Below are positions 28,149 to 36,995 of a stretch of DNA of 64,000 bases, in pieces. How positions within the stretch are numbered: the stretch's first letter is position 1; the number at the start of each line of letters is the position of its first letter. The stretch lies in contig NZ_RKHX01000001.1 in NCBI RefSeq assembly GCF_003755175.1, positions 62,001-126,000 of the forward strand, written 5' to 3'. The stretch is from Cellulomonas sp. PhB150. GTDB lineage: Bacteria > Actinomycetota > Actinomycetes > Actinomycetales > Cellulomonadaceae. The notes beneath the pieces are model-generated. The model searched no databases and had not been told where the DNA came from. It was given only the letters and a program-made list of their open reading frames with translations. The position numbers and the translations under genes were made by a program.

Positions 28149-28769
28149 TCAGTCGGTGCCCGCGCCCGGCACCTTGTCGGTGACGTCCTCGTAGTCCTTG
28201 GCCGCCGGCAGGGCTGCGGGTGCGTAGATCAGCCGGACGACGCCGGTCGGGAAGACGTCGGAGCGCAGCAGGTGCAGGGGGTAGATCGGCTCGCCCTCGT
28301 CGAAGAGCCGCTCTCCCTTGCGCGCCGCGACGGGGTGCACGAGCAGACGCAGCTCGTCGATCAGCCCGGCGGCGAGCAGCTGCCGGACGATGGAGACGGA
28401 CCCGGCGACGAGGATCTTGCCGATGCCCGGCTGCTCCTTCAACGCCGTGACGGCCTCGACGAGGTCACCCTCGACCCGCTCGACGCTGCGCCAGCCGAGG
28501 TCCTGCGTGCCGCGGGTCGCGACGATCTTGCGGGTGTCGCCGAGCTGTGCCGCGAACGTGGCGTCCTCACCGCCCGCGGCCTCCCGCTCGGGCCAGGCCC
28601 CCGCGAAGCTGTCGTAGGTCACGCGCCCGAGCAGCATGACGTCGACGCCCTCGTAGTCCTCGCCGACGGCGGCGCCCATGTTCGCGTCGAAGTAGGGGAA
28701 GTGCCATGCAGGGTCGATCTCGACGACGCCGTCGAGGGAGATGAACAGACTGGAGACGATCGTCGACAT
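28149..28769 (-). CDS. Dihydrofolate reductase-like (RibD C-terminal domain) protein
   Basis: The product is 206 aa. The N-terminus SSLFISLDGVVEIDPAWH, the stretch MLLGRVTYDSFAGAWP, the segment ILVAGSVSIVRQLLAAGLIDELRLLVHPV and the final strand VVRLIYAP match the RibD_C/DHFR-like family of actinobacteria. These proteins have an NADPH-binding DHFR fold but lack a proven substrate. A strong ribosome site (GGAGGA) precedes the ATG at 28769. It is convergent with jetC and has no obvious functional link to it. Confidence 0.88.
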   Translation of the reverse strand: MSTIVSSLFISLDGVVEIDPAWHFPYFDANMGAAVGEDYEGVDVMLLGRVTYDSFAGAWPEREAAGGEDATFAAQLGDTRKIVATRGTQDLGWRSVERVEGDLVEAVTALKEQPGIGKILVAGSVSIVRQLLAAGLIDELRLLVHPVAARKGERLFDEGEPIYPLHLLRSDVFPTGVVRLIYAPAALPAAKDYEDVTDKVPGAGTD

Positions 28770-29046
28770 CGGGTCCTCCGGAGATCGGGTTCGGGTTCGC
28801 CACAGAACCTAGCCACAGGGTCGGACATTCCGCACCGCCGCGCGACACGCCGGGCACGGACCGGGCCGCAGGTCAACGCGTCGACCGCCGACACGGCGTC
28901 CGAGGTGCGACGAGCCGGTGGGGGAGCGTGCCTACGCTGCACGTCCGCAAGCCCCGCAACGGGCTGGTCCCGTCCCGTGGTCACGACCGCGCGCGGGCTG
29001 GTAGCAGGGCGACGCCGACCGTCGACGCCACCCCGAGGGACCCACC

Positions 29047-30825
29047 ATGACCCACCCGCACCGCGCGCGCTCGCGCGTCGCCCGGGTCGGTCGTCGGCTG
29101 GTGGCGGTGGTGGTCGCACTCGCGGTCGTCGGCACGGTCGCGCTCGCGACCTCGTCCGCCGGTCCCGCGCTCGCGACGCCCGCGACGATCCGGGCCGGCG
29201 CCGTCAGCCACCACTCGTTCGAGCTCGCGTGGGAGCCGGTGAGGAAGGCGACGGGGTACACGGTCGCGGTGGCCACCGATCCCGCCTTCGCGCACGTCGT
29301 CTGGCGGTGGGGTCCGACGGGAGAGACCTCGCTGGACGTGCACGGTCCGGGGATCGACGAGGACACCACCTACTACGCCCGCGTGAGCGCCGTCGCCGAC
29401 GGCAACGTCAGCCTGCCGACCGCTGCGGTGTCCGTGCACACGCCCTGGCAGGCACCCGGCAAGCCGGGGGAGCCGATCGCGACCCACGTCGACACGAGCG
29501 GGTTCACCGTCTCCTGGGCGCCGGCGGCCCGCGCCGAGCAGTACGTCGCGTTCGTCGCGACCGACCCGGACTTCACCGAGAACGTGCAGGAGCAGACGGT
29601 CACCGACACGGACCTGTCGGTCAAGGTGCGCGACGGCCGCGACTACTACGTGAAGGTGACGCCGCTGCGGAAGGGGCTCACCGCGGCCACGGTCACGACG
29701 ACGGTCAGGACGCCGCTCAAGAAGCTCGGCAAGCCCGGGCGCCTGTTCGCCGAGCCGCTGTCGTCGTCCTCCCTGCGCGTGGCGTGGCCCGCGGCCAAGA
29801 ACGCGACCGGCTACACGGTGCAGCTCCTGCGCAAGCCCGGGGCCAAGCCGTCATGGACGACGACGACCACCAAGCCGAGCGCGCTCCTCGAGGGCCTCAA
29901 GCCCGCCAGGTCCAAGCTGGGTCCGGTGTTCTACGTCAAGGTCGTCGCGAACCGGTACGGCCTGCGGCACTCGTCGTCCAAGACGGTCGCCGCGACGCTG
30001 CTGCCGGGCTCGACCAAGCGGGCGACGTCGTTCACGGCGCAGGTCTCGTCGTACAACCTGCTCAAGCCGAGCGAGACCGACGCGGAGCACCGCAGCTGGG
30101 AGAAGCGCTACGCGGCTGCGGCGACGTCGCTGCGCGGGCTCGACCTCGTCGGCCTGCAGGAGACGCCGTGGAACAAGTCCGACGGCAAGCGGCCCGTGCT
30201 GCGCGTCGCGGCCAAGGCGCACCTGGCGCTCGCTCGCCACCCCGGGTCGAAGAAGCCGTGCACCACGTCGAGCGAGCCGATCCTGTACAAGAAGTCGCGC
30301 TTCACGGTCCTGGACTGCGGTCGTCAGCAGCTCGCCGACAAGGGCCCCAAGAAGTGGGTCACCTGGGCGCTCGTGCGGGAGAAGAAGAGCGGCCGCAAGG
30401 TCTTCGTCGCCAACGCGCACCTGCTGGCGTACCTCGACGCGTCGTCGGCGGAGCCCAAGGTCCAGCGGATGCGCGTGCAGCAGGCCCAGCGCCTCACCCG
30501 CACGATCGCGAAGCACAACACGACGGGCTCGCCGGTGATCTTGGTCGGCGACCTCAACACCTATCCCAACCGGGCGGCGGTCACACCGATCGACGTGCTC
30601 GCCCGCAACGGCCTCGTGAGCGCCGAGCTCGTGGCCGCGAAGCGCATCGGCGCGGAGTTCGCCTCCTTCCACGGGTTCGCGGCAGGCAGGCTCAGCGGGC
30701 ACCACTTCGACCACGTCCTCGTCGACCGGCAGTCCGAGGTGCTGACCTACCGAGTCCGGCACACCGACACGAGCCGCGCCCCGTCGGACCACTTCCAGAT
30801 CCTGACGACCGTCGCGGTGCACTGA
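29047..30825 (+). CDS. Secreted Fn3-repeat endonuclease/exonuclease/phosphatase-family protein
   Basis: The product is 592 aa with GAGGG upstream of the start. A signal peptide (about residues 1-43) is followed by three fibronectin-III-like modules (about 45-135, 135-225 and 230-320; SWxPA and AWPAAKNATGYTV strands). An EEP-fold catalytic domain (about 330-592) then shows VGLQET (near 370), NAHLLAY, GDLNTYPN (near 500), HHFDHVLVD and SDHFQI (near 580). These supply the metal-binding Glu, the catalytic Asp/Asn pairs and the general-base His of the DNase I-like superfamily. The substrate could be DNA, phospholipid or phosphosugar. Confidence 0.88.
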   Translation: MTHPHRARSRVARVGRRLVAVVVALAVVGTVALATSSAGPALATPATIRAGAVSHHSFELAWEPVRKATGYTVAVATDPAFAHVVWRWGPTGETSLDVHGPGIDEDTTYYARVSAVADGNVSLPTAAVSVHTPWQAPGKPGEPIATHVDTSGFTVSWAPAARAEQYVAFVATDPDFTENVQEQTVTDTDLSVKVRDGRDYYVKVTPLRKGLTAATVTTTVRTPLKKLGKPGRLFAEPLSSSSLRVAWPAAKNATGYTVQLLRKPGAKPSWTTTTTKPSALLEGLKPARSKLGPVFYVKVVANRYGLRHSSSKTVAATLLPGSTKRATSFTAQVSSYNLLKPSETDAEHRSWEKRYAAAATSLRGLDLVGLQETPWNKSDGKRPVLRVAAKAHLALARHPGSKKPCTTSSEPILYKKSRFTVLDCGRQQLADKGPKKWVTWALVREKKSGRKVFVANAHLLAYLDASSAEPKVQRMRVQQAQRLTRTIAKHNTTGSPVILVGDLNTYPNRAAVTPIDVLARNGLVSAELVAAKRIGAEFASFHGFAAGRLSGHHFDHVLVDRQSEVLTYRVRHTDTSRAPSDHFQILTTVAVH

Positions 30826-30877
30826 GGCGCCACGCAACCCTCACGGGGACTTCACCACATGCCCTGACCTGCGCACC

Positions 30878-30883
30878 TACGGT
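30878..30883 (+). promoter_or_regulatory. Leaderless -10 box (TACGGT)
   Basis: TACGGT ends 6 nt before the ATG at 30890, with no ribosome site between. Confidence 0.5.
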
Positions 30884-30889
30884 CCTGGG

Positions 30890-31702
30890 ATGGCTGGACC
30901 ACGTTCTCGACGGCGCCTCGGCGCGGCGGCCCTCGTCGTGCTCGTCGCCGGTCTGGCGGCGTGGCGGGCCGGGCTCGACGCGGCCGGTGACGCGCTCTAC
31001 GCGGCGATGGCGGTGATCCTGGTCCTGGTGTGCGCGCCCCGCGCACGTGCGTGGGTGGCCGGTGCGGCGGCCCTCGGGTGGTGCGTGGTCGTCGAGCTCG
31101 CCCAGCTCACGGGCGGACCGGCAGCGGCGGTCGAGGCGGTCCCTGCGCTTCACCTGCTGCTCGGGACCACCTTCGCCGCGGGCGACCTCGTGGCGTACGT
31201 CGTCGGGGTGGGGGCCGTCGTCGGGCTTGACGCCCTGAGCGTGCGGGCCGCGGGTCGACGCGTCACGATCGAGGCGACGGAGGGAGCGGCGATGCCCAAG
31301 ACCAAGCGCAGCGGCGCGGCGAAGCAGGACGAGATCCCGGCGACGCTGCAGCGGTCCGACGCCAAGGCGCAGCGCACGTTCGCGCACGCCTACGACGCGG
31401 CGATCGAGCAGTACGACGGTGACGAGGACGCGGCCCACCGGGTGGCGTTCGCCGCGCTCAAGCACACGCACGAGAAGGTCGGCGACAGCTGGCGCCCGAA
31501 GGACGAGCCCGGACCGTCCGACCGCCGGGCCGAGGAGGGCTACGGCTCGACGGCGCCGACCGCGGGCGGGGTCGACGCGAGCGCGACGAAGGAGCACCTG
31601 GTCGGCGTGGCGCGCGAGCTCGACATCACGGGGCGCTCGCGCATGACCAAGACGCAGCTGGTCGACGCGATCGACGCGGAGAACCGACGGCGCAGCCGCT
31701 AG
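30890..31702 (+). CDS. DUF2809-like membrane domain fused to ChaB and Rho_N-type domains
   Basis: The product is 270 aa. Residues 1-130 hold four hydrophobic helices with the DUF2809 pattern (LYAAMAVILVL, VVVELAQLTGG, LLLGTTFAAGDLVAYVVG). Residues 135-215 match stand-alone ChaB proteins (PKTKRSGAAKQDEIPATLQR, RVAFAALKHTHEKVGDSW). Residues 228-265 form a Rho N-terminal/SAP-like motif (ATKEHLVGVARELDI, TKTQLVDAIDAE). An in-frame ATG at 31292 (residue 135) follows GGAGGGAG, so a separate ChaB-Rho_N protein of 136 aa is likely also made. The start at 30890 is fixed by the leaderless box. The stop overlaps the convergent polymerase IV stop by 4 bp. Confidence 0.8.
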   Translation: MAGPRSRRRLGAAALVVLVAGLAAWRAGLDAAGDALYAAMAVILVLVCAPRARAWVAGAAALGWCVVVELAQLTGGPAAAVEAVPALHLLLGTTFAAGDLVAYVVGVGAVVGLDALSVRAAGRRVTIEATEGAAMPKTKRSGAAKQDEIPATLQRSDAKAQRTFAHAYDAAIEQYDGDEDAAHRVAFAALKHTHEKVGDSWRPKDEPGPSDRRAEEGYGSTAPTAGGVDASATKEHLVGVARELDITGRSRMTKTQLVDAIDAENRRRSR

Positions 31703-33048
31703 CCGGATCCCACGACCAGCGGCGCGACCAGGAGCAGCGGCTCCGCGTCGAGGTCGACCACCTGGGACCGTGCGGGCGGCGTCTCGACGGTCTCGAACCG
31801 GACGGTCGCCTGACGGCCCCGCACGTGCACGAGCCAGCCTCGGCCGAGGTCAGGGTGCTCGACGTCGAGCCCGGGGCGGCCGTTGGACTCGTCGAGCAGC
31901 CGCGGTCCGGCCGGGACGTCGGGCGCCGGGACGCCGACGGGCGCGCCGACCTGGTCCTCGTCCCAGGCGAGCGTGAGCTGGGCGTGCGTCGACAGGTTGT
32001 GGAACGACACCCCGAGCAGGCGCACGGAGCTCGTGATGCCCGCGGCGCGCGCGGCCTGCTGCGCGGCAGCTCGGAGCTCGGCGGGCTCGGCGCTGGGTTG
32101 GGGGAGCGTCACGGAGCGCGTGACGGTGGTGAAGTCGGCGAACCGCACCTTCGCGACGACGGTGCGTGCCCCGCCGCCGTGGGCGTGCAGGCGACGCAGC
32201 GCCTCGTCGGCCACGGAGTCGATGGCCGCGGCGACCGTCTCGGTGCCGAAGATGTCCTCGGCGAACGTGCGCTCCGAGCCGACGGACTTGCGCTCGCCCG
32301 AGACGGCGACGGGCCGCTCGTCGATGCCGCGCGCCAGGCGGAACAGGTTGGTGCCCGACGACTCGCCGATCGTCATGGTCAGCACGTCGAGCGGCTGCCT
32401 GCGCAGGTCGCCGACGGTCCGCACGTCGAGCCGCTCGAGCGCCGCCATCGTGGCCGGCCCGATCCCCGGGACGGCTCGCGCGGGCAGGGGCAGCAGGAAC
32501 GCGTCCTCGTCGGCGGGCTCGACGACCAGGAGCCCGTCGGGCTTGCCGGCGTCCGAGGCGAGCTTGGCGACGAGCTTGGTCCGGCCGAGCCCGATGGAGA
32601 CCGCCAGCCCGGTCCGTTCCCGGATCCGGGCCCGGACCTCCGCCGCCGCCGTGGCGGGGTCGTCGGCGTACGGACCTGCCTCGAGGTCGACGAACGCCTC
32701 GTCGATGCTCACGGGCTCGACCAGCTCGGACAGCGTCGCCAGCTCGGCCATGATCATGCGCGAGTAGGCGCCGTACGCCTCGAACCGGGGGAACAGCACG
32801 GCAGCGGCGGGCACGAGCCGCCGCGCACGGCCCATCGCCATCGCCGAGTGCGCGCCCGCGCGCCGCGCCTCGTACGACGCGGTCGAGACCACGCCCCGCG
32901 GCCCGGTGCCGCCCACGAGCACGGGCCTGCCCCGCAGCGACGGCTTGTCCCGCTGCTCGACTGCGGCGAAGAACGAGTCGGCGTCCGCGTGCAGCACCGT
33001 CGCGCGACTGCGCAGGCGCGACGCGTCGGCCAGCCGCTCGGGATCCAC
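31699..33048 (-). CDS. dinB: DNA polymerase IV (Y family)
   Basis: The product is a 449-aa Y-family translesion polymerase. Catalytic sites are Asp22 in LHADADSFFAAVEQ and the Asp/Glu pair of EPVSIDEAFVDLE; the fingers and palm contain SYEARRAGAHSAMAM. Helix-hairpin-helix thumb motifs are VPGIGPATMAALERLDVRTVGDL, and the little finger includes GSERTFAEDIFG. The GTG start is preceded by GAGGG. The C-terminal about 100 residues go beyond the polymerase core and lack a clear QLxLF clamp motif at the very end, so clamp binding may be internal or weak. Confidence 0.93.
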   Translation of the reverse strand: MDPERLADASRLRSRATVLHADADSFFAAVEQRDKPSLRGRPVLVGGTGPRGVVSTASYEARRAGAHSAMAMGRARRLVPAAAVLFPRFEAYGAYSRMIMAELATLSELVEPVSIDEAFVDLEAGPYADDPATAAAEVRARIRERTGLAVSIGLGRTKLVAKLASDAGKPDGLLVVEPADEDAFLLPLPARAVPGIGPATMAALERLDVRTVGDLRRQPLDVLTMTIGESSGTNLFRLARGIDERPVAVSGERKSVGSERTFAEDIFGTETVAAAIDSVADEALRRLHAHGGGARTVVAKVRFADFTTVTRSVTLPQPSAEPAELRAAAQQAARAAGITSSVRLLGVSFHNLSTHAQLTLAWDEDQVGAPVGVPAPDVPAGPRLLDESNGRPGLDVEHPDLGRGWLVHVRGRQATVRFETVETPPARSQVVDLDAEPLLLVAPLVVGSG

Positions 33049-33080
33049 GCCCTCACTCTGCCTGACGACGGCGACAGGAC

Positions 33081-33698
33081 TCAGGTGGCGACCGCGGGGT
33101 GGCGGGGGTCGTCGACCCGGACGACGAGATCCGCGACGCCGGTCGGGTCGGCCCGGGCCTCGTAGAGCTCGAAGGCCTCGAGCGTCCAGGCGTCCTCGGG
33201 CGGGGTGCGTCGTGCGAGCGTCGCGGGCCGGACCGTGAGGTGCACGCTCAGGTCGAACGGCAGGCCGCGGCCGAGCAGGGTCGAGCCGTCGACGACGAGC
33301 ACGGCGCTCTCGGGCGCCTGGTGGTAGTCCGCCCGCGTCGCGCGGTCACGCACCGGGTCCCACAGGCTCGGCAGGAATCGGCCGGTGCCGGTGGTCGCGA
33401 GCGGATCCAGCACCTCGCGGCTGAGCGCACCCTCGTCGAGCCAGTCCTCGAGGTAGGCGAGGGCGTCGTGGTGGCCGTGCTCGAGGCGCAGGGATGCGGG
33501 CCGCCAGAAGCCCGACGCGGGAACACGCAGAGCGGCCCGACCGGCGGCCCGCAGCGGGTCGACCAGCGCGTCGGCGAGCAGTCCGGGCGCGGTTGCCGGT
33601 GCGCCGTCGACGACCAGCCGCACCCGCCCGGGCCGCGCGGCAGCGAGGCCGACGATGCGGGCGACGAGCGCATCGGGGGTCGTCGGCTCCACGGGCAT
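33081..33698 (-). CDS. Uridine-kinase-like protein with degenerate P-loop
   Basis: The product is 205 aa from the ATG at 33698 (GGCGGG upstream). The layout is that of actinobacterial uridine-kinase-like P-loop proteins: a first strand and loop RLVVDGAPATAPGLLADAL, then RVPASGFWRPASLRLEHG, YLEDWLDEG, a strand AVLVVDGSTLLGRG and a lid with TVRPATLARRTPPED. The Walker A loop lacks the GK[S/T] core: it aligns as A-P-G-L where the family has G-K-T-T. Phosphoryl transfer may be lost, or ATP may be bound in another way. The family assignment is good; activity is doubtful. Confidence 0.75.
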   Translation of the reverse strand: MPVEPTTPDALVARIVGLAAARPGRVRLVVDGAPATAPGLLADALVDPLRAAGRAALRVPASGFWRPASLRLEHGHHDALAYLEDWLDEGALSREVLDPLATTGTGRFLPSLWDPVRDRATRADYHQAPESAVLVVDGSTLLGRGLPFDLSVHLTVRPATLARRTPPEDAWTLEAFELYEARADPTGVADLVVRVDDPRHPAVAT

Positions 33699-33910
33699 CC
33701 CGCCAGTCTGCCGCGCCCGGAAGTCAGGACCAACGACTCGTCGTGGATGCTGACGCCTGAGATACCTGTCGAGATCAGAATGCACGACAACGAGTCCACC
33801 AGGGGGCCGAACCCGTGATCGCTCGTCGCCCTCGGCTCGCTCATCAGCCTCGCCGGCCTGGACATGGCGTCGCCCGCCGCCGTGGACGCCACGCCGAGAT
33901 CTGACTCCGC

Positions 33911-33956
33911 ACGCACGGCAGGGCCGCCCCAGGTTCGGGGCGGCCCTGCCGTGCGT
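33911..33956 (-). terminator. Terminator of the GH87-type gene
   Basis: A perfect 20-bp stem (33911-33930 with 33937-33956) with a 6-nt loop lies 6 nt past the stop codon at 33963. It is GC-rich and has no T tract. Confidence 0.8.
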
Positions 33957-33962
33957 CTCGGG

Positions 33963-36839
33963 TCAGCCCGAGTACACCTCGTACTCGGAGAGCTGACCCG
34001 CGGGCCAACCTGTGTTGCCGGTGAACGTCAGGCGGACGTAGCGCTTGGACGAGGGCGTCACCGCGATCGTCACGGTGTTCGCCGACGACGGGTTGAACAC
34101 GTACCCGGCGGACGCCTTGAGCGTGCTCCAGGTCGCGTTGTCGGTGCTGCCCAGCACGCTCACGGTCTGCGTCCGCGTGGCCCAGGCGGCCGCGGGCGGC
34201 AGCTTGAGCACGACGCGGCCCACGGTCTGCGACGAGCCGAGGTCGACCGTCAGCGTCTGGGGGAACGCGTTGTTCGGGCTCTCCCAGTAGCTGTTCACGT
34301 TGCCGTCGACCACGTTGCCCGGCCCGTAGACGTCCGCGTAGGAGCCGCTGACCTGCTTGCCCGCCGCCAGGTTCACGGTGGTCGGCGGGGTCGTCGGCGT
34401 GACGGTGGGCGTGGGCGTGGGCGTGGGGGTCGGGGTGGGCGTCGGCGTCGGGGTGGGCGTCGTGCCCGTGCCGTAGACCTCGAACGACGACAGCTGCGCA
34501 GCGGGCCACCCGGAGTTGGCGGTGACCGTGACGCGCACGTACCTGGCCGTGCCGCTGGCCGGGATGCTCACGCGGTTACCGCTCGCCGGGTCGAACGAGT
34601 ACGACCTCGACGCGGCGAGCGTGCTCCACGACGATCCGTCGGAGGAGCCGAGCACCGCGAGGGTCTGGTTGCGCTGACCCCAGGCCGACGGCAGCGCGAG
34701 CTCGACCCGTTGCAGCGCCGTGGCAGCGCACAGGTCGACGGTCACCGACTGCGGGAACGCGCTGTTGGCGCTCTCCCAGTACGTCGACGAGTTGCCGTCC
34801 ACGGCGTTGCCGGGCCCGTAGCTCTGGTTCGTGCTCGTCGCGGTCGCGGCCTTCCCGCGTGCGAGGTCACCCGTGCCGGCGTTGCACGCCGGCGGCTGGG
34901 TCGGCGTCACGGTCGGGGTGGGCGTCGGGGTGGGCGTCGGCGTCGTCGGGGGCGTCGTCACCGGCGGGCTCGTCGGGTTCGTCGTGCCACCCGAGTAGAC
35001 CGGCGTGGGCCACGGACCGCAGTAGGGCGTGGCCGGGAAGAAGCCGGAGTTGCCGCTGCCGACCAGGTTGATCCCGGTGTTGACCGAGCCCTGGCAGCTG
35101 TACAGCGGGTTGGAGTAGCCGATGTTCTTCGCGACGACGTTCTCGAAGTTGGCGACGAACGCCGCCTGCGCCTGGATCGCGAAGGTGCCGGCCCCGTCGA
35201 TGTTCACGTTCTTGAAGTTGACGGTCTTGGTCGACCCCTCGATGAACATGATCGCCGCGTAGGAGCTGTCCAGGATGTTCGCGTCGGTCACGTTGATCGT
35301 CGCGTTGATGGGCTCGTTGAGGGCCGAGAACCACAGCGCCCCGACGCCGAACTGCCAGTTGTAGTCGGAGTTGCCGGCGCGGATGAACGTGTCGCGGGCG
35401 ACCGTGATCGTGCCGCCGATCGCCGCTGCGCCCTGCACGCCCGGGTACCGGTTGGCGATGTGGATGCCGCCGCCGTTGCTGATGGTGTCCGCCACGACGT
35501 TGTCGCTCACGGTGATGTTCGTGCCGCCGTAGATCGCGATGTTGTTCGCGAGGATCGGCAGGATCACGGTGTTGAACGTGTACGAGTTGTCGTGCTCCGC
35601 GGTCTCGGCCCACTGCGCGATGCCGTCGTCACCCGTGTTGCGGATGAAGTTGTTGGTCGCGACCGAGTTCGTGACGCCCTGGTGGAAGTTGATGCCGTCG
35701 GCCGTCTGGTCGAGGATCCGGCTGTTCTTGATGGTCAGCCGGTCCATCGGGCCGTCCATCCACGCACCGACCTTGGTGTGCTGCATCCACACCGAGTCGA
35801 TCGTCGAGCTGCTCATCGCCCCGCCGAACGCGTTGACCTGGTCGTTGTCGTTGCGCTCCTTGACCTCGCCGAGCACGGCCAGGTTGCTCACCGTGACGTT
35901 GGTGCTCGGGCCGCCCTGGCCGACGTACTTGCCGTAGATGCCGACGCCCGCGCCGGTCAGCTCCGAGTACCACTGGCCTGCGCCGGTCAGCGTGACCTTG
36001 TCGACGATGATGTGGCTGGTCACCCTGAACCGGCCGGACGGCACGTACACCGTCCTGCCCTGCGCGGAGCCCGCGTTGACGGCGTTCTGGATCGCCTGGG
36101 TCGCGTCTGCCGCACCGGTCGGGTCGGCGCCGAAGTCCGTGACGACGTTGAGCGAGCCGGCCGGCTGCCCGAGGGGAGCGCCGACGAGCTCGAAGTCCGC
36201 GAGGTCCACGGTGAACGTGGGGGACTGCGCGGTCGAGGAGACCTGGAAGCGGACCTTGGTGCCCGCGGCCAGCGTCGAGCCGAACATCATCCGGGTCTCG
36301 TCGTAGAAGTGGTGGGGGAACGTGTCGCCCGGGTTGTTGTTGAACGGGTAGCCCCCGTAGTACCAGCCGTAGCGCGACGTCACCGGCAGGTCCTTGACCT
36401 TGGTGCCGTTGACGAGCACGGCGGCCGTCGCGTCGCGGCCCGTGCCCGCGGCGTTGTCGGGCAGCGAGTAGCGGAAGTCGACCGAGTTCGCGGGCTTCGT
36501 CAGCGTGAACTCGACGTACTCGCCGACCGCGTCGAGCGTGACCGCTCGTCGGCCCGACGCCTCCGACGGCAGCGTGCCGTAGAGCCGGTTCGGTCCGATG
36601 AGCGTGCCGTTGGTGACCGCGTCCTCGGCCTCCTGCTCGACGAACGGCACGGTCGCGCCGCGCCCCGGGATGCCGACAGGGGACAGGGACAGCGGAGCGG
36701 CGGCCGACGCCGTGGTGGCGCCGGTGCCGACCGCGACGAGCGCGCTCGCGACGAGGGCCGCCGCGGCGACTCCCGCGGCCACGACGCGCAGCGGTCGGGT
36801 GCCAGGGGTGGGGGGTGGGACGGGGGCGTGACGACTCAC
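33963..36839 (-). CDS. Secreted mycodextranase-like (GH87-type) beta-helix enzyme with two discoidin domains
   Basis: The product is 958 aa from the GTG at 36839 (GAGAGG upstream). After a signal peptide (about 1-46) comes a CBM6/35-like domain (about 55-190; EQEAEDAVTNGT). A parallel beta-helix follows (about 195-640; VVTDFGADPTGAADATQAIQ, TLTGAGQWYSELTG, NFIRNTGDDGIAQWAE), with Asp pairs typical of GH87 alpha-1,3-glucanases. Two F5/8-type-C (discoidin) modules sit at about 670-800 and 835-958, each after a Pro-Thr linker. Known GH87 enzymes degrade alpha-1,3-glucan of fungal walls or dental biofilms. The family number is from memory of the sequence pattern. Confidence 0.8.
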   Translation of the reverse strand: MSRHAPVPPPTPGTRPLRVVAAGVAAAALVASALVAVGTGATTASAAAPLSLSPVGIPGRGATVPFVEQEAEDAVTNGTLIGPNRLYGTLPSEASGRRAVTLDAVGEYVEFTLTKPANSVDFRYSLPDNAAGTGRDATAAVLVNGTKVKDLPVTSRYGWYYGGYPFNNNPGDTFPHHFYDETRMMFGSTLAAGTKVRFQVSSTAQSPTFTVDLADFELVGAPLGQPAGSLNVVTDFGADPTGAADATQAIQNAVNAGSAQGRTVYVPSGRFRVTSHIIVDKVTLTGAGQWYSELTGAGVGIYGKYVGQGGPSTNVTVSNLAVLGEVKERNDNDQVNAFGGAMSSSTIDSVWMQHTKVGAWMDGPMDRLTIKNSRILDQTADGINFHQGVTNSVATNNFIRNTGDDGIAQWAETAEHDNSYTFNTVILPILANNIAIYGGTNITVSDNVVADTISNGGGIHIANRYPGVQGAAAIGGTITVARDTFIRAGNSDYNWQFGVGALWFSALNEPINATINVTDANILDSSYAAIMFIEGSTKTVNFKNVNIDGAGTFAIQAQAAFVANFENVVAKNIGYSNPLYSCQGSVNTGINLVGSGNSGFFPATPYCGPWPTPVYSGGTTNPTSPPVTTPPTTPTPTPTPTPTVTPTQPPACNAGTGDLARGKAATATSTNQSYGPGNAVDGNSSTYWESANSAFPQSVTVDLCAATALQRVELALPSAWGQRNQTLAVLGSSDGSSWSTLAASRSYSFDPASGNRVSIPASGTARYVRVTVTANSGWPAAQLSSFEVYGTGTTPTPTPTPTPTPTPTPTPTVTPTTPPTTVNLAAGKQVSGSYADVYGPGNVVDGNVNSYWESPNNAFPQTLTVDLGSSQTVGRVVLKLPPAAAWATRTQTVSVLGSTDNATWSTLKASAGYVFNPSSANTVTIAVTPSSKRYVRLTFTGNTGWPAGQLSEYEVYSG
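34404..34462. repeat. Low-complexity Pro-Thr linker repeat (second)
   Basis: Hexamer repeats of GGGCGT/GGGGGT form encode the (Thr-Pro)n linker between the two discoidin modules. This tract can gain or lose units by slippage. Confidence 0.75.
34911..34952. repeat. Low-complexity Pro-Thr linker repeat (first)
   Basis: The same GT-rich hexamer pattern encodes the (Thr-Pro)n linker between the beta-helix and the first discoidin module. Confidence 0.7.
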
Positions 36840-36995
36840 GATGCGGACCTCTCTGTCCGACGTGCCGGCGGGACCGTCGTCGGTCGGCCGGCGAGTGAGG
36901 GCCGGGCGCGCGGCGCGAGCCCGGGGTGCGGTCAAACCGTACATATCCCGACAGGAGCCCGCAAGATGTCGACAATCAGGCGAAAGACGGGCCGA

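Noticed and set aside
28149-28769. Possible jetD gene after jetC
   Set aside because: The gene is on the opposite strand and matches the RibD/DHFR-like family; no TOPRIM or DUF2220 motif is seen.
34404-34952. Tandem GT-rich hexamers as a CRISPR or mobile-element repeat
   Set aside because: They encode in-frame Pro-Thr linkers of the GH87-type protein and have no spacers. No CRISPR array, insertion sequence or att site was seen in the window.
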